This document shows positions 1 to 11,846 of a DNA stretch of 64,000 nt, one piece after another. Position numbers and translations under genes: made by a program. Where the stretch lies: positions 3,018,094-3,082,093 of the forward strand of contig CM069595.1 of NCBI GenBank assembly GCA_035771175.1, in the 5' to 3' direction. Under the pieces are notes generated by a model. The model worked only from the letters and a program-made list of their open reading frames with translations. It had not been told where the DNA came from and did no database searches. The stretch is from Paratinospora sagittata. Lineage: Eukaryota; Streptophyta; Magnoliopsida; Ranunculales; Menispermaceae. The stretch's first letter is position 1. Each line of letters opens with the position of its first letter.

Positions 1-276
1 TTTGTTAAATAGTAGTTATACCTTTTTGTTTAGGATAACTCTAATTAAGGATATTTTTGTAGTATTAAAGTTAAGCGGGGTTAGAATTTTTTTGTTAAAT
101 ATTATGTGAATGGCTAAGTAAAAGATCTTTTGTTCATGGTATCATAATCTTGTATATGTCTTATTGCTTGAAAATCATAAAAAAAGGGACAGATAATGCT
201 CTGTCACGTGAGAAGTGTGTTTCTTTGCTCACACAGAGAACACGCTACGACAATTTGTCTCAAAAGCGTGCTTCTA

Positions 277-651
277 TGCTCAGATAGAGAACAACGAAAG
301 TTTGTGCAAATGACAAAGAAGCGTGCTTCTAAGTTTAAGAAGTGTGCTATTATTACCTTGTTCAAACACATAAAATGTTGAATGAATTTGATTTTGAAAT
401 CTAAAAAATCATTCTCTTCCTCCATTGTTAAGTTATCAAGAACCATTATCTTCCTTTTTTTGATTAGTTGTTAAGTTACCAAAAAATAGATGGAAGAAAA
501 CTTTTCAAGAAAAATTTAGTTAAAAAAAACCAAAAAATGGAAAGAAAAAAAAATCGTCTACAGTAGGAAGGCTTCTCTAATATACGGTGTCCAATGAGAT
601 TTCTCTTTCTCTTCATCTTTTTTGTTATAGTGACTTGGATCTTAGAAGTGT
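277..651. repeat. Direct repeat copy 1 flanking the FAR1-like pseudogene
   Basis: This stretch is closely similar, in the same orientation, to 3480-3853. Shared blocks include GTGCAAATGACAAAGAA, AAATCTAAAAAATCATT and TTAAGTTATCAAGAACCATT, followed by an A-rich run and a shared CTTGGATCTTAGAAGTG end. Small indels and substitutions separate the copies. A further partial unit precedes it at about 225-276 (CTCACACAGAGAACACGC). The two copies bracket the broken FAR1-like gene, so they could come from a tandem duplication, or from a mobile element that carried the gene. I do not recognise the repeat family. Confidence 0.75.
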
Positions 652-929
652 CCATTGAGGCTTCCCTAATATACAGTGTAACAATTATTTTTTTAAAATT
701 CTTTTTAAACAAGGTAAACATTAATTCAATTTAATTTAATTTTATTATATTTTTTCTCACAGTTGTTATCATATCATATCGTATACTAATATGTAAAGAC
801 ACTTAAGTTAGGGTCTCTTAATTTGTATAGTAGTGTAGTGTAACTACATATCCACAGTCTTGAATTAGTTCTTCAATAAGCATCATATACAAAGAAATTT
901 ATAGAACTTGCAATGCACATTTTGAAATT

Positions 930-3387
930 CTAATTCACTTGGCTACTTTGAGTTCCAATTGGAGGATGATTCAAATCTACAATATCTACTCCTTGACCAT
1001 TGATCTGAAAATCAGAAATAAAAACAACCAAAAAAAATGTTTATATAAGGACGTGGCATGAATATTATTAAAATTTATATGTACCTCGTCATTATTCCTT
1101 CGATGAACTCCACGAGATCCACAAGGTCCACGCATACCACGATTTCCGCGATTTGAACTTCTACTTTTGGTAGAATTATTTTGTTGATTAGCTTCCCTCG
1201 TTGATACATAACGATTACTCCTAGGCCTTCCATGACAGTATATAACATTTGGATCCAAAATTGGAGTACATTCAATTTCCAAATTCCCATCTCTAGCCTG
1301 TTCTGTGTTTACTGTGATAACTTCATTGGCTGCCATGCTACCATTCCAATTAAGTAAATCTTTTTTCAGAGCTACCAAACATCTTTGTATAAAGTCCATC
1401 TTTTTTGTACTATCAAAAGCCTGATTAGTACATTCCTGAAAATAACCTTCTACTTGCTGGAATTTCTTAAATTCGTCAGTCATGTGAGGGTAACCTCCGG
1501 CAAAGAAAATCTTGGAATGGCGTCTGAATACATCTTTTCTCCACCTCCTTAACAGATATCTTTCGTTGATCACCTCAATGTCTTTTAAGGCCATCAATTT
1601 GAAGATATGGCGGCAAGGTATTCCCTTAAATTCAAATTTCTTGTAATTGCAGCTTAAATAATCACCATGTTCTCTGAATTCAACAACATATTCAAACTCC
1701 TTATGGTACCAATCATTTATAATGCTTCCCTCCAATATCTTAAGTTTTTCAATACCAACATCATTAGCTGCAACCCTCTCTTCCTCTTTATTTGACGGAA
1801 TAACATGACAGGACCACATGTGCTTGATCTAATCCTGAACTAACTTAAACATTGAATTTGTGAATGCCTGTTGGAATTGCTTTTCCTACTCAAACTCTGA
1901 TATGCATTTGACCACTTTAGTCTTCGAATCGTAATCAGCTCGGAACTCCTTCTGGATCTTATTACTCATTGATATCTCATATTGCTCAACAAATTTCTTC
2001 AACGTGCTCATAGAGTGAACATAACCATCAAAATAAGCATGCATTCCCTCACTTCTTTGAGTAGAAACCATACCAGCCCAAAAGATGTGATGCAGATAAA
2101 CCAGTGCCCAACTTTGCCTTTCATTGAAAAGATCATTCAGCCATTCATTCCTTTCCATTCCGTGCTTCATTAAGAACTCATTCCAATTCCTCTCAAAAGA
2201 TTCAATAGTCAAGTTGTCGTAGACCAGAGCTTGAAATGGATAATAGCCTTGTCGAATTCAGCAACATTCTTGAACTTATGAGGCATTTTGCAAAGAATAT
2301 GCCATAAGCAATATCGATGAACAATGTTAAGCATAACAGCTGACTTGATGTTTTCGCATTGATCAGTTAAAATAGGTTTAGGATGAATGTCTCCCATTGC
2401 TTCAAGCCAATTCATGAAAAGCCACTTGAATGATCTTGTGTCCTCGTGTGTAACCAGTGCACAACCTAGTAAGATTGATTGTCCGTGGTGATTGATGCCT
2501 ACGAATGTAGCAAAGGGCATTCTATACCTGTTCACAAGGTAGGTTGTGTCGAAACTCACAACATCGTGAAATTCTTCGTAGGTAGCTTTACAACGAGGAT
2601 GGATCCACGACACATTGGTTTGCCTGCTTTCGTCATTAAAGTCCATCAAATGAAAAATGTTGTTGCCGTTTTGTTGCATCGTTACAAACAACTTGTGTAT
2701 GGCTTTGACATCTCCATCACCTAGCCTTAGCCTTCTCCTGCTCTCAATGAAATTCCTGCAATCTTTTGGCAAACATCCTAAATTCTCTGGCCCACCAGTT
2801 TGTACTTCTAGCATTCTAACATTCTTGCACGGTCTTACGTCGGCGATGTCATTGGCTTCCAACTGTTTCTTCATATTAACAGTCAGATTCCTATGTGCAG
2901 GCATCAAAATCGACATATGAGGATGCAATTCATGGTTGTGTTTTGAGACTACTTTTGAAACTTGCCAAACTCCGTTGTCTTTCTCAATTGCATTTATCCT
3001 TACAAGACTATTTATTCTCTTTTTAGACTTCTTGTATTGTTGTTTTCTGCCCCTGTCATAACAGATTGTAACATACTTATAACTTTCACCACTTATTTTA
3101 GGCGCTGATCTCTTTGCAACACTGAACCCTTTGACATTTGCATGATCTTGGTAAGCCTTCATCAAACTCTCAATACTAAACATCATACTCGGCGGAGGCC
3201 CTTCAGCCACGTTAAAACAAGTAGATGTTTCCAAGTCGTTATTAGGAGATTTAACATTTACAAAATTAGATTGTTCTTCTCCTTCAGAATCTTTACGAAA
3301 CAAACTATCATCTTCACTTAAACCAAAAATCTCTTTCATCACCATGGCTCTGTGCTCATTATAATTCATTTCATTCTTTTTCTTCAT
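930..3387 (-). pseudogene. FAR1/FHY3-related (FRS-type) pseudogene derived from a MULE transposase
   Basis: The family consists of light-signalling transcription factors domesticated from Mutator-like transposases. Reading on the minus strand from the ATG at 3387, I see an acidic N-terminus, a FAR1-type DNA-binding region (about residues 75-155, with a KHNHELHP motif) and a MULE transposase core (VSFDTTYLVNRYRMPFA, then ILTDQC and YCLWHI). The frame is lost between about 2250 and 2212 and continues in another frame with AGMVSTQRSEGMHAYFDGY. In-frame TAG codons follow at 1888-1886 and 1831-1829. The SWIM zinc finger is at 1670-1600 (FEFKGIPCRHIF), but the second Cys of its CxC pair is Tyr. A plausible phase-0 intron (1084-1005) joins to a terminal exon ending at TAG 932-930. 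One frameshift, two stops and a damaged zinc finger argue for a pseudogene; a sequencing error could explain one lesion but not all. Confidence 0.85.
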
Positions 3388-3479
3388 TTTCTCACGAAGA
3401 AACTCGTTGGTACAGTAAACCTCTATGAAATAATACTACTGGAACGAAGAAGAAAAAATTTATAGAGGTTATTATTTAT

Positions 3480-3853
3480 GTGCTCAGACAGAGAACACGT
3501 TATAACAGTCTGTGCAAATGACAAAGAAACGTGCTTGTAAGTGAAAGAAGCGTGCTTTTATTATCTTGTTCAACACAAAATACGTGAAGTGAATTTGATT
3601 TTCAAATCTAAAAAATCATTTTCTTCCTTCATTGTTAAGTTATCAAGAACCATTATCTTCATTCTTTTAATTAGTTGTTAAGTTACCAAAGAGAAGGAAA
3701 CTTTTCAAGAAAACTTTAGCAAAAAAAAACCAAAAAAAATGGAAGGAAAAAAAATTCGTCTACAGTACGAAAGCTTCTCTAATATACGATGTCCATTGAG
3801 ATTTCTCTTTCTCTTTATCTTTTTTTTTGTAAAGGCTTGGATCTTAGAAGTGT
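3480..3853. repeat. Direct repeat copy 2 flanking the FAR1-like pseudogene
   Basis: This is the partner of 277-651, in the same orientation, starting about 90 bp upstream of the pseudogene ATG. It contains the same order of blocks (TGCTCAGACAGAGAACA, GTGCAAATGACAAAGAA, TTAAGTTATCAAGAACC, CTTGGATCTTAGAAGTG). The copy spans what would be the promoter and 5' UTR of the FAR1-like gene. Confidence 0.75.
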
Positions 3854-4619
3854 AGTTTTTCAATTCCTGATCTTAGAAGTTAAATTCATTAGTTATATGA
3901 CAAAGCCATTAGTATTCTATTCAAAGCATCAGCCATTAGAGAACCTTGAGATCTGCTACCTCTTACCTTGAAAATGTGTAGCATTAATCAACCATTAAAT
4001 CTATTTTGGACAGTAATTTGACGCTTGAGAGCTGCTACCGTCAGTTTTATGTTTCCAGAAAATGGCGCCAAATTAATTTATAAAGGTTATTGTGGTCTTT
4101 TGCTTTAGTAAATAGTCGTTAATGAAGTGATTTATGTTTTGTATCCGGATAGATTTTATCCAAATAGCACGACCCTTTTCTTTATTATAAGCCTTTAGCC
4201 TTTATTGTCTTGGTCCTACCTGCCCTTTATTGTGAGAATTTTATCATTTTGCACGTTATTCATGATCAAAATGTACTTTAAAAATAAAATAAAAAACTGT
4301 TGCACCCTTAAAATAAAAAATGTGAAGAAAATAATTTAATAGGGGAAACTATATTAAAATTATATATAATTAAAGTTTTCAAGGATCCCATTTTATGAGA
4401 TAATTTTATAATCCACGTTAACATGTAGAGTGGAAACTCATAGGGAAGGTATGATAGTGTAGTAGTATACAATTTATTAATCAAAAATTAAAATAGTGTA
4501 CTCAAGCAGACAGGTGTTACACATCATGAGTGCATTAAAGACACGTGGACGAAAAATTAATGCATAAAATTTACTGGATTTGAATGATCTTAAACAGCAG
4601 GGATCGCGCGCGTGGAACG
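3854..4619. other. Intergenic, promoter side of the HMG-box gene
   Basis: AT-rich sequence without an open frame of note. The stretch just before the ATG (about 4600-4619) is locally GC-rich (GCGCGCG) and probably belongs to the promoter/5' UTR. No clear TATA box was seen. Confidence 0.4.
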
Positions 4620-5675
4620 ATGAGTCGCACAGGTTCGTCTTTTTATTTTTCGTGTTTTGATTTCTAGCTTCTAACGTCGCTCCGATTGTTCTGCGATTAC
4701 TTCCTCAAATCGATTGACCACGAGCTTCTTCTTTAAATTTGATTGCATTCTGTGGTAATGAATTGCATTGGATTTAATCAAGTTTGTTTTTTCTTTTCTT
4801 TCTTGTTTTCTGCTACAGATTTAGATGATCCAGGGATCCATGTAGGAAAAACTGTTGTAGGTGCAATCGAAACTGAATTCGAATGTGGCTATTTGGTAAC
4901 CGTGACGATTGGTTCAGAGAAACTCAATGGCTTACTCTATCAAATCAAAGACGCTGCAGTGAATCAATTTTCTGTTGTCCCGAGTCTCATGGATAATGCG
5001 AGCTTGGGAGACTTTGATTCTGAGCCTGTAGGTCTGAGAATTCGAGTTCGATCTGTGAAACAAGAATCAGCTGAACTGAAACCAAACGTGGAATTATCAG
5101 AAAATAAGTCTGAAATGAAGCTAACAGCAAGAGCGTCTTCAGAAAGAGGAATATTGCAGAACGTGAAAGTTCCTCGGAGGTTTAGAAATCCTTATCAGAT
5201 ATTTCTATGTAAGGAATGCGATCGGCTGAAGAAGCTGCTCCGTGGAAAAAAAACACCAGGCAAGAACATCCGTAGAACAGCGATAGATGCTTGGAAATGT
5301 CTTTCTGAGAGTGATAAAATGGTAATTATATATATATGAGCTTATAAATAGATTTGTAACTTTGTAATTTCGATGAAAGTTTACTTTTGAGTACAGCCGT
5401 ACATTGAGGAGAGCCAGAAGGACAAGGAACGGTTTGATCAAGAAATGGCTGCTTATTATAAAGAGCAGAAAGACTTGCAGGCAAGCATTAATGAAGATGA
5501 TTTCAACAATGACCACTACTGTGTATCGTTACCAACAGAAGAAGAAACTAGTGCATTATTGCACTTGCCGGATGAATCAATGGCTGAGTTCACTGCTGAA
5601 TTGATGAAACAGGCAGAGCAGCTCGATGGAACACTGCAAATAAGATGGGAAGATGACTTCTTATCAAGCACTTAG
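4620..5675 (+). CDS. HMG-box DNA-binding family protein (3 exons)
   Basis: Model: 4620-4632, 4819-5321, 5397-5675, giving 264 residues. Exon 1 codes only four residues plus one base (MSRT + G). It ends at G|GTTCGT, and the acceptor TGCTACAG at 4818 restores the frame at DLDDPGIHVG. The second intron (ATG|GTAATT to GTACAG|CCG) lies inside the HMG box. The box spans about residues 123-195, with FRNPYQIFLCKECDRL at its start and the expected aromatic/basic pattern (AIDAWKCLSESDKM, then PYIEESQKDKERF). The region before it resembles the N-terminal half of plant single-HMG-box proteins, and the C-terminus is acidic (EDDFLSST). HMG-box proteins bend DNA and act in chromatin and transcription; the target of this one is unknown. 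The tiny first exon is inferred from splice signals; an alternative in-frame start lies at 4743, inside the inferred intron. Confidence 0.85.
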
Positions 5676-6685
5676 CAGTCTCATGCATCATCCTTGAAAT
5701 CAACATGTTGAGATCTTCCAGCTTCCAGTAGTGTTTTTTTGTCTAACATATTAATCTTGCTTGTTCATCTCTTTTCTATGGCTTGGCCTGTTTTCTTTTG
5801 TTTATCTTCATGGAATGCCTCCCAGCAAGCAAATTTATATTAAACGTTTGATATGTCTCATTTTTAAGGATGAATTCGAGAGATTGTGATCTTCTCTCAA
5901 ACTTTAGATTGATTCTAATCATTAATTTTAGGAGATACAGAAAGATTACTACCGTATTTCCGACCATTATAGCTACCAGATTTTCTATATTTTAGTAATT
6001 TTTTTTCTTAAAAAAAATAAAGATTTACATATTGATCACGTACCCTTTTGCCGAATTACTTGATGAAAATGAGAAATTTTAATTGGAATTGTGGTTCTCA
6101 TAATTTGTGGCTCTTTATGAAGTTCGTTAAGATCAAAACTCTCCAATTTACAGGAGGTACTTTTAATTTCTCAAATGCATGTGGAAGTCTGTAACAATTA
6201 GAGGGCTTCTATGAATCAAATTTTTTCTTTTGATCTAATGGGTGGTCATACTTCTGAGAAACAATGGTGGAATTAACAATCAAGTGCTAACTCTATTTTC
6301 TAAAATATATTCCCATAAAGAAACACTTGGAAAATCCAAAGGATAGATGTCAAGATGGAGAGTTAACATAGAAAAGAATTGCAATACTGCCTGGAGCCAC
6401 AGCCAACGAACCTGCAAAATCTTAAGCTCTGCTATATCACCACAATTGCGTGAATACTTAACACCTTGCACAGAAAACAGCCACTTGTCCTCTTGAAAAC
6501 AAGGATGACATCGGCTCAACTGTGACCCTTGAGATTTCCAGTCGGTTTGGCATCCTCACAAAGTGTCAAACAACACTGGAGTGCACTTGTCAAGCTTCTG
6601 CTGCAGAGATGAAGCTTGAAGAGCTGGAAAAAATAAGCAAAAATGGCATGTGTCATATCCCAACTCAGCAATCAGCAATTGCAAG
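5676..6685. other. Intergenic between the HMG-box and stachyose synthase genes
   Basis: 3' UTR of the HMG-box gene followed by AT-rich DNA. Short open frames (for example 6519-6280 on the minus strand) show no recognisable domain. Confidence 0.4.
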
Positions 6686-6696
6686 AGTATAAAAGC
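6686..6696 (+). promoter_or_regulatory. Probable TATA box of the stachyose synthase gene
   Basis: AGTATAAAAGC lies 109-119 bp before the first ATG (6805). A transcription start near 6720 would give an 80-90 nt leader, which is normal for plants. This is inferred from position and sequence only. Confidence 0.5.
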
Positions 6697-6804
6697 TAAG
6701 CTACATCAAACAGTGCTAGGAGCAAGAATTCCAATATCTACTTAATGTGCTTGTTTCTCATTAGAACTCAACATTTCTTTCTTTAAACTTTGGAACCTTA
6801 ATCA

Positions 6805-9786
6805 ATGTCTCTGCTATTTCATCTCATGTCGCCCCCAAACAACCCTACTCACTTACCTGACGACAGCAGCAAACCAGCCCAATATTTTGAGCTGTTAGGT
6901 GGAGATTTGAGTCTTAAAGGAGTTAAATTGCTCTCTCAAGTTCCTAGTAATGTCTCTTTCACTAGCCTTTCTTCTGTATGTCATGACTTCTCTGGTGCCC
7001 CACTTCCCCTGTTTCTGCAAGTTGAATCAACATCTTACAAGGGTGGGTTCCTTGGGTTCAACAAAGAGGAGGAGGAGCCATCATCTATGTTGATGAACTC
7101 TTTGGGTAAATTCAGTAACAGGAGTTTCTTGAGCATTTTCAGATTCAAGCCCTGGTGGTCTACTATGTGGGTAGGGAGTAATGGATCAGATCTTCAAAAG
7201 GAAACCCAATGGGTACTCCTAAATGTCCCTGAATTGAGGTCCTATGTCCTGATCCTGCCATTAATTGAAGGGAAATTCAGGTCTGCTCTCTTCCCAGGTA
7301 CTGACGACCATGCCATGATTTGTGCTGAAAGTGGGTCTACCCAAGTGAGAGCCGCATCTTTCAAAACAATTGCTTATGTTCATGTATCAGATAATCCTTA
7401 TAACTTGATGAAGGAAGCTTATACTGCTGTTAGAGTTCATCTTAATACTTTTAGTCTGTTGGACGAGAAATCAGTCCCTTCTATAGTAGACAAGTTTGGT
7501 TGGTGCACTTGGGATGCCTTTTACATGACTGTAGAGCCTATTGGTATTTGGCAAGGATTGAAAGAATTTGTTGAAGGAGGAATTCAACCAAGGTTCCTTA
7601 TCATTGATGACGGTTGGCAAAGTGTTAGCTTAGATGAAGAAAACCCAGATTATGATTCAAATAACCTTGGTATGGCTAGGCTGTATGGGTTTGAAGAGAA
7701 TGAGAAGTTCAGGAATTACAAAGGTGGCACCATGTTAAGTCCCAAAGCACCATCTTTCAACTCTGAGAAACTGAAAATGCTAATTGCAAAGAAGAGTGAG
7801 GTTGAGCATGCAGAAAGGGCCCGTTTTCAGGCAGCTCAATCTGGAGTCACTGATTTGTCTAAACTGGACTTGAAGATAAGGGTATTGAGAAAAGAGTTGA
7901 ATGAATTGTCTGGTGGGCAGCAAGAAGCAGGTTGCTTCGGTTCTAATGGTAATGGAAATGAAGCTAATGAGAGCTATCATGAATCCAAAGAGACTGGGAT
8001 GAAAGCTTTTATCAAGGATTTGAGAACAAGGTATAAAAGGTTGGATAATGTATATGTATGGCAAGCTCTATGTGGTACTTGGGGTGGACTTAAACCTGGA
8101 GCAACGCATCTTAAATCAAAGATGACCTCTGCTAAAATCTCTCCTGGACTTGATGGGTCAATGCAGGATATTGCTGCTGTGAATATCGTCGAAAATGGCG
8201 TTGGGCTCGTCCCTCCTGACCAGGCCATTGATTTCTATGAATCAATGCATTCTTATCTAGCCAAAATTGGAATTACAGGGGTTAAGGTGGACGTCTTACA
8301 TGTAAGCCTTCAACCTTATCTATCTCCATTTACAATGTTTATATATCTGTGTGTGTGTGTGTGTGACTAAGATGATATATATAAGAAGGCTTTGGTTTGA
8401 TTAATATGCAGATACTGGAATTTTTGTGTGAGGAATATGGAGGGAGGGTGGAGCTAGCAAAAGCATATTATGAAGGGCTGACAAAGTCCCTTTTGAAGAA
8501 CTTCAATGGAACAGGGTTGATTTCAAGCATGCAGCAATGTAATGACTTCTTCTTCCTTGGAACGAAGCAAATAGCAATAGGAAGAGTAGGTGAGAATGTA
8601 TCTCACTAAGATAAAATTCTCTTATCTTTCCTTTTAACCCAATTTAACTAAACTAAACTAAACTACTTAGTTTTCAGATCTTAAGATGTTCTTTATTAAT
8701 TATGTTTTACTACAGGTGATGACTTTTGGGCTCAAGATCCAAGTGAAGATGATCCTTCCAGTGTGTACTGGTTACAAGGAGTTCATGTGATCCACTGTGC
8801 CTACAACAGCATGTGGATGGGTCAGATAATTCAACCAGATTGGGACATGTTTCAATCAGCACATCCATGTGGAAAGTTCCATGGAGGTTCTAGAGCCATC
8901 TGTGGTGGACCTGTTTATGTCAGTGATTCTCTGGGAAACCATGATTTTGATCTCTTAAAGAAGCTGGTTTATCCTGATGGAACCATTCCCAAATGCCAGC
9001 ATTTTGCTCTTCCTACAAGGGACTGCCTATTCAAGAACCCCCTCTTTGATAACAAAACTGTGCTCAAAATCTGGAACCTTAACAAGGTAAAACACCTAAT
9101 TTTGATCTCTTCCTCCTGAACTCGCACATAATTTTTATCTCCATGAATCAATTTATGACCGTAACATTGATCAACTTTACAAACTTCAACCATTTTTTGT
9201 GATCTTTTGTGTGCAGTTTGGTGGTGTTATAGGAGCATTCAATTGCCAAGGAGCTGGGTGGGATCCAAAAGTGCAAAGAATCAGAGGCTTCTCTCATTGC
9301 TACAATCAAATGTCTGTCTCAGTTCACTTAAAGGACATCGAATGGGATCAAAAGAAAGAAGCCGACGAAATGGGATATGCAGTCTATCTCAACCAGGCTG
9401 AGCAACTACTCTCAATGAACTCTGAATCTGACCCAGTTCAGGTCACAATTGATCCATCATCTTTTGAGATATTTAGCTTTGTACCCATCAAAAAGGTCAT
9501 CAATTCAACTGCAAAATTTGCACCTATTGGGCTCAAGAACATGTTCAACAGTGGAGGAACAATACAAGGTTTAGAGCACTTCAAGGAAGAAGACCTTGGC
9601 TCTGGTGTTAAAGTTAAGGTAAAAGGAGCAGGAGAGTTCATAGCTTACTCAACTGAACCGCCAAAGAAATGCTACTTGAATGAAACTGAAGTGAGATACG
9701 AGTGGGAAGCAGGTGGTAAACTCAAATTCAATGTTTCATGGATTGAGGAACATTCTGGCCTTGCCCAGCTGAGTTTTTTCTACTGA
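6805..9786 (+). CDS. STS: Stachyose synthase (raffinose-family oligosaccharide galactosyltransferase)
   Basis: The enzyme moves galactose from galactinol to raffinose to make stachyose, a transport and seed-storage sugar; it is a cytosolic glycosyl hydrolase family 36 member. Model: 6805-8301, 8412-8589, 8716-9086, 9217-9786, 871 residues, the usual family length. Introns are GT-AG and all junctions keep frame (KVDVLH|ILEFLC, GRVG|DDFW, WNLNK|FGGVIGAFNCQGAGWD). Key motifs are DKFGWCTWDAFY, FLIIDDGWQS, VKVDVLH (probable nucleophile Asp496), RVGDDFW and CGGPVYVSD. An ~80-residue charged insert (about residues 285-390, from MARLYGFEENEKF to ESYHESKETG) separates stachyose synthases from most raffinose synthases. 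The start could be Met1 or Met8 (MSPPNN); neither has a strong context. The close relative raffinose synthase is the main alternative. Confidence 0.93.
8348..8366. repeat. (TG)n microsatellite in stachyose synthase intron 1
   Basis: A short TG dinucleotide run just inside the 5' part of intron 1. It is likely to vary in length between individuals. Confidence 0.8.
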
Positions 9787-10184
9787 ATCTGAACTATTTG
9801 TACTTCGTAGTGTAATAGAGTAGCAAGTTTGCATCTTCTGTGTTAATTTTAAGAAATTTTAGTGAAAGTTTTAAGTCTACACGGCTCTGTTCCGCCAAAC
9901 TATTTTCCTAAATTCTAGCATTCATAGAATTTCAAGAAATCAGGATTCTACATTAGGATTTCAACAAATCTAATAAATATAAAACCAACGCAATCCCTAA
10001 ATAAACGCTATAAGCAATTGTATATATTCCCATTAAAACAAAAAACCAGCAGAGAATCCTAACAGAAGCAGAATTTCTGATCATACCAAGAAAATTCAAA
10101 AAAAGAAAAAAGAAAAAAAGATTCATTAATTAACACAAGAAGAAGTTGCAGCAAGACTTACTTCTTTTTTGTATTTTCTCAAAC
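9787..10184. other. Intergenic: stachyose synthase 3' end and E2 gene promoter
   Basis: About 400 bp. AAATATAAAAC at 9975-9985 is a possible TATA box for the E2 gene, about 200 bp before its ATG. The rest of the leader is A-rich with no other clear signal. Confidence 0.4.
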
Positions 10185-11156
10185 ATGGGGACTGAAGAGA
10201 TTGAAGACGAAGTTCTGATGAAATTCAGGAACTTCAAGAACTTCGACGTTGTCACAGACGCATCCGACCATCACTACTTCAAATCCTCCAAACCAAAACA
10301 CAAATTCAAAGCATCAAACACAACAGTAAAGAGAATCACCCAAGAATGGACAATCTTGGAAAAATCACTACCAGATTCAATCTTCGTTAGGGTTTACGAA
10401 GACACAATCGATCTCATGAGAGCCGTAATCATAGGCACCGAAGGCACACCTTATCATAACGGCCTCTTCTTCTTCGACATTCTCTTCCCCCCAAACTACC
10501 CTTCTCGTCCTCCAAAGCTCTATTTCCACTCTCATGGCCTCCGTCTAAACCCTAATTTGTACGCAGACGGTAAGATCTGTCTGAGTCTTCTCAACACTTG
10601 GACAGGTTCCAGTAGAGAATCATGGATTCCTTCCGAATCGACGGTGTTGCAGGTTTTGGTTTCGATTCAAGCTCTGGTTTTGAACGCGAAACCCTATTTT
10701 AACGAGCCTGGGTACGAGATATGGGCAAGGTTGTTTAGTGGAGAGAAGAACTCGTTAGCGTATAATAATAACGTGTTCAAGTTGTCTTGTATGATAATGT
10801 TGCAGTCTCTGAGGAATCCGCCGAAGCATTTTGAGGATTTGATTAAAGGGCAGTTCAGAGAAGCAGCGCAGAGTATATTGAATGGTTGTAATGAGTTTAA
10901 GAGGAATGGAGCGAATTTGGATGATGTTAAAGCAATGCTTGTTAGTGCTTTTGAGAATAATGGAAGTTATTTAATTCGTTCTTCAGAGGAGATAGATGAT
11001 AAGCAGGGAGAAAGTGAGAGTGGAATTAACTGTGACCAGGGTGGTGAAGATGCAAAGGATGTTAATGGAAGTACAGAAGAAGATACCAAGATTGTGAGAG
11101 GTGGGTTTCTAAGGAGTGCATGGAAGAAGCTGATGAAGAGGATGAAGTTTTGGTAA
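10185..11156 (+). CDS. PHO2/UBE2O-type ubiquitin-conjugating enzyme E2 (UBC25/26-like), intronless
   Basis: E2 enzymes carry activated ubiquitin on a cysteine and pass it to targets with or without an E3. The 323-residue frame has a UBC fold from about residue 43 to 190: TVKRITQEWTILEKSLP, then FFFDILFPPNYPSRPPKLYFHSHG, then DGKICLSLLNTW with the catalytic Cys132, then SESTVLQVLVSIQALVL and NEPGYE. This is the pattern of the large plant PHO2-family E2s. Those proteins are often longer, with an N-terminal extension that is absent here. The C-terminal ~90 residues are acidic and then end in a basic AWKKLMKRMKFW tail. I chose the ATG at 10185 (AAACATGGG, A at -3 and G at +4) over an upstream in-frame non-ATG extension. 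Whether it acts in phosphate homeostasis like PHO2 cannot be told from the sequence. Confidence 0.9.
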   Translation: MGTEEIEDEVLMKFRNFKNFDVVTDASDHHYFKSSKPKHKFKASNTTVKRITQEWTILEKSLPDSIFVRVYEDTIDLMRAVIIGTEGTPYHNGLFFFDILFPPNYPSRPPKLYFHSHGLRLNPNLYADGKICLSLLNTWTGSSRESWIPSESTVLQVLVSIQALVLNAKPYFNEPGYEIWARLFSGEKNSLAYNNNVFKLSCMIMLQSLRNPPKHFEDLIKGQFREAAQSILNGCNEFKRNGANLDDVKAMLVSAFENNGSYLIRSSEEIDDKQGESESGINCDQGGEDAKDVNGSTEEDTKIVRGGFLRSAWKKLMKRMKFW

Positions 11157-11846
11157 CATAATAACATGAGGCATTTTTCTTAGGTTAAATCTTGATTTGA
11201 TTTTTGGGCAAGCTTCAAACTAGTGAAGCTGCAATATCATTTTTTTGAGATACTATTAAGTTTGTATAGCATTCTCAAATTCCATTTGTTAAGCTTTTTA
11301 ATTTTACATTCTTATTATTATCCTAAAAATAATTTGGGTCTGTTTTTTGAAGTTTTTATTCTATCATTTGCCTAACTTTTGTAACTTTCATTAACTTTTT
11401 AGAGATATTATTACATTCTATATTATTATTCCAGAGAGTTGATTTTTGATATTTTATTAAAAAAGCCCCTTGCATTATTATTATTATTATTATTATATGT
11501 TTTCTTTAGAGGTTATTCTATAGCACTGGGGCGTATAAGTAAAATCATTCATGAAATTTTAGTTGTTAGTCGACGTGTCGTTCACACGGTTGGCGAAGAC
11601 ATTGAGAAGGAGTGGAATTACTTACACGAAACAGAAACACAGCTTCTTCCACGCCATCTTCTCTCCTCAGAGGCCAACGCGCATGTCACTGTTCCTCTTC
11701 AACGGAACACGTTCCATTCCGAACCCTAAAAATTCCATTTTTTTCAGATCAAAATTAGGTTTTTTTGTTTTTGTTTTTGTTTCTTCCCAAATTAAGCCTC
11801 TGGTTTGGTTTGAGCTAGGGCGAGCGTAAGGGTTTCTGAGAGAGAG
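11157..11846. other. Intergenic with (ATT)n tract and PP2C 5' UTR
   Basis: Contains a perfect ATT/TTA trinucleotide tract at about 11476-11497. The last ~250 bp are CT/T-rich (TTTTTGTTTTTGTTTTTG, GAGAGAGA) and probably form the leader of the phosphatase transcript. No convincing protein was seen in the short frames here. Confidence 0.5.

Noticed and set aside
986..3387. Reading the minus-strand frames as three separate genes
   Set aside because: They are consecutive parts of one FAR1/MULE-type protein split by a frameshift and two stops; the domains are in the family order.
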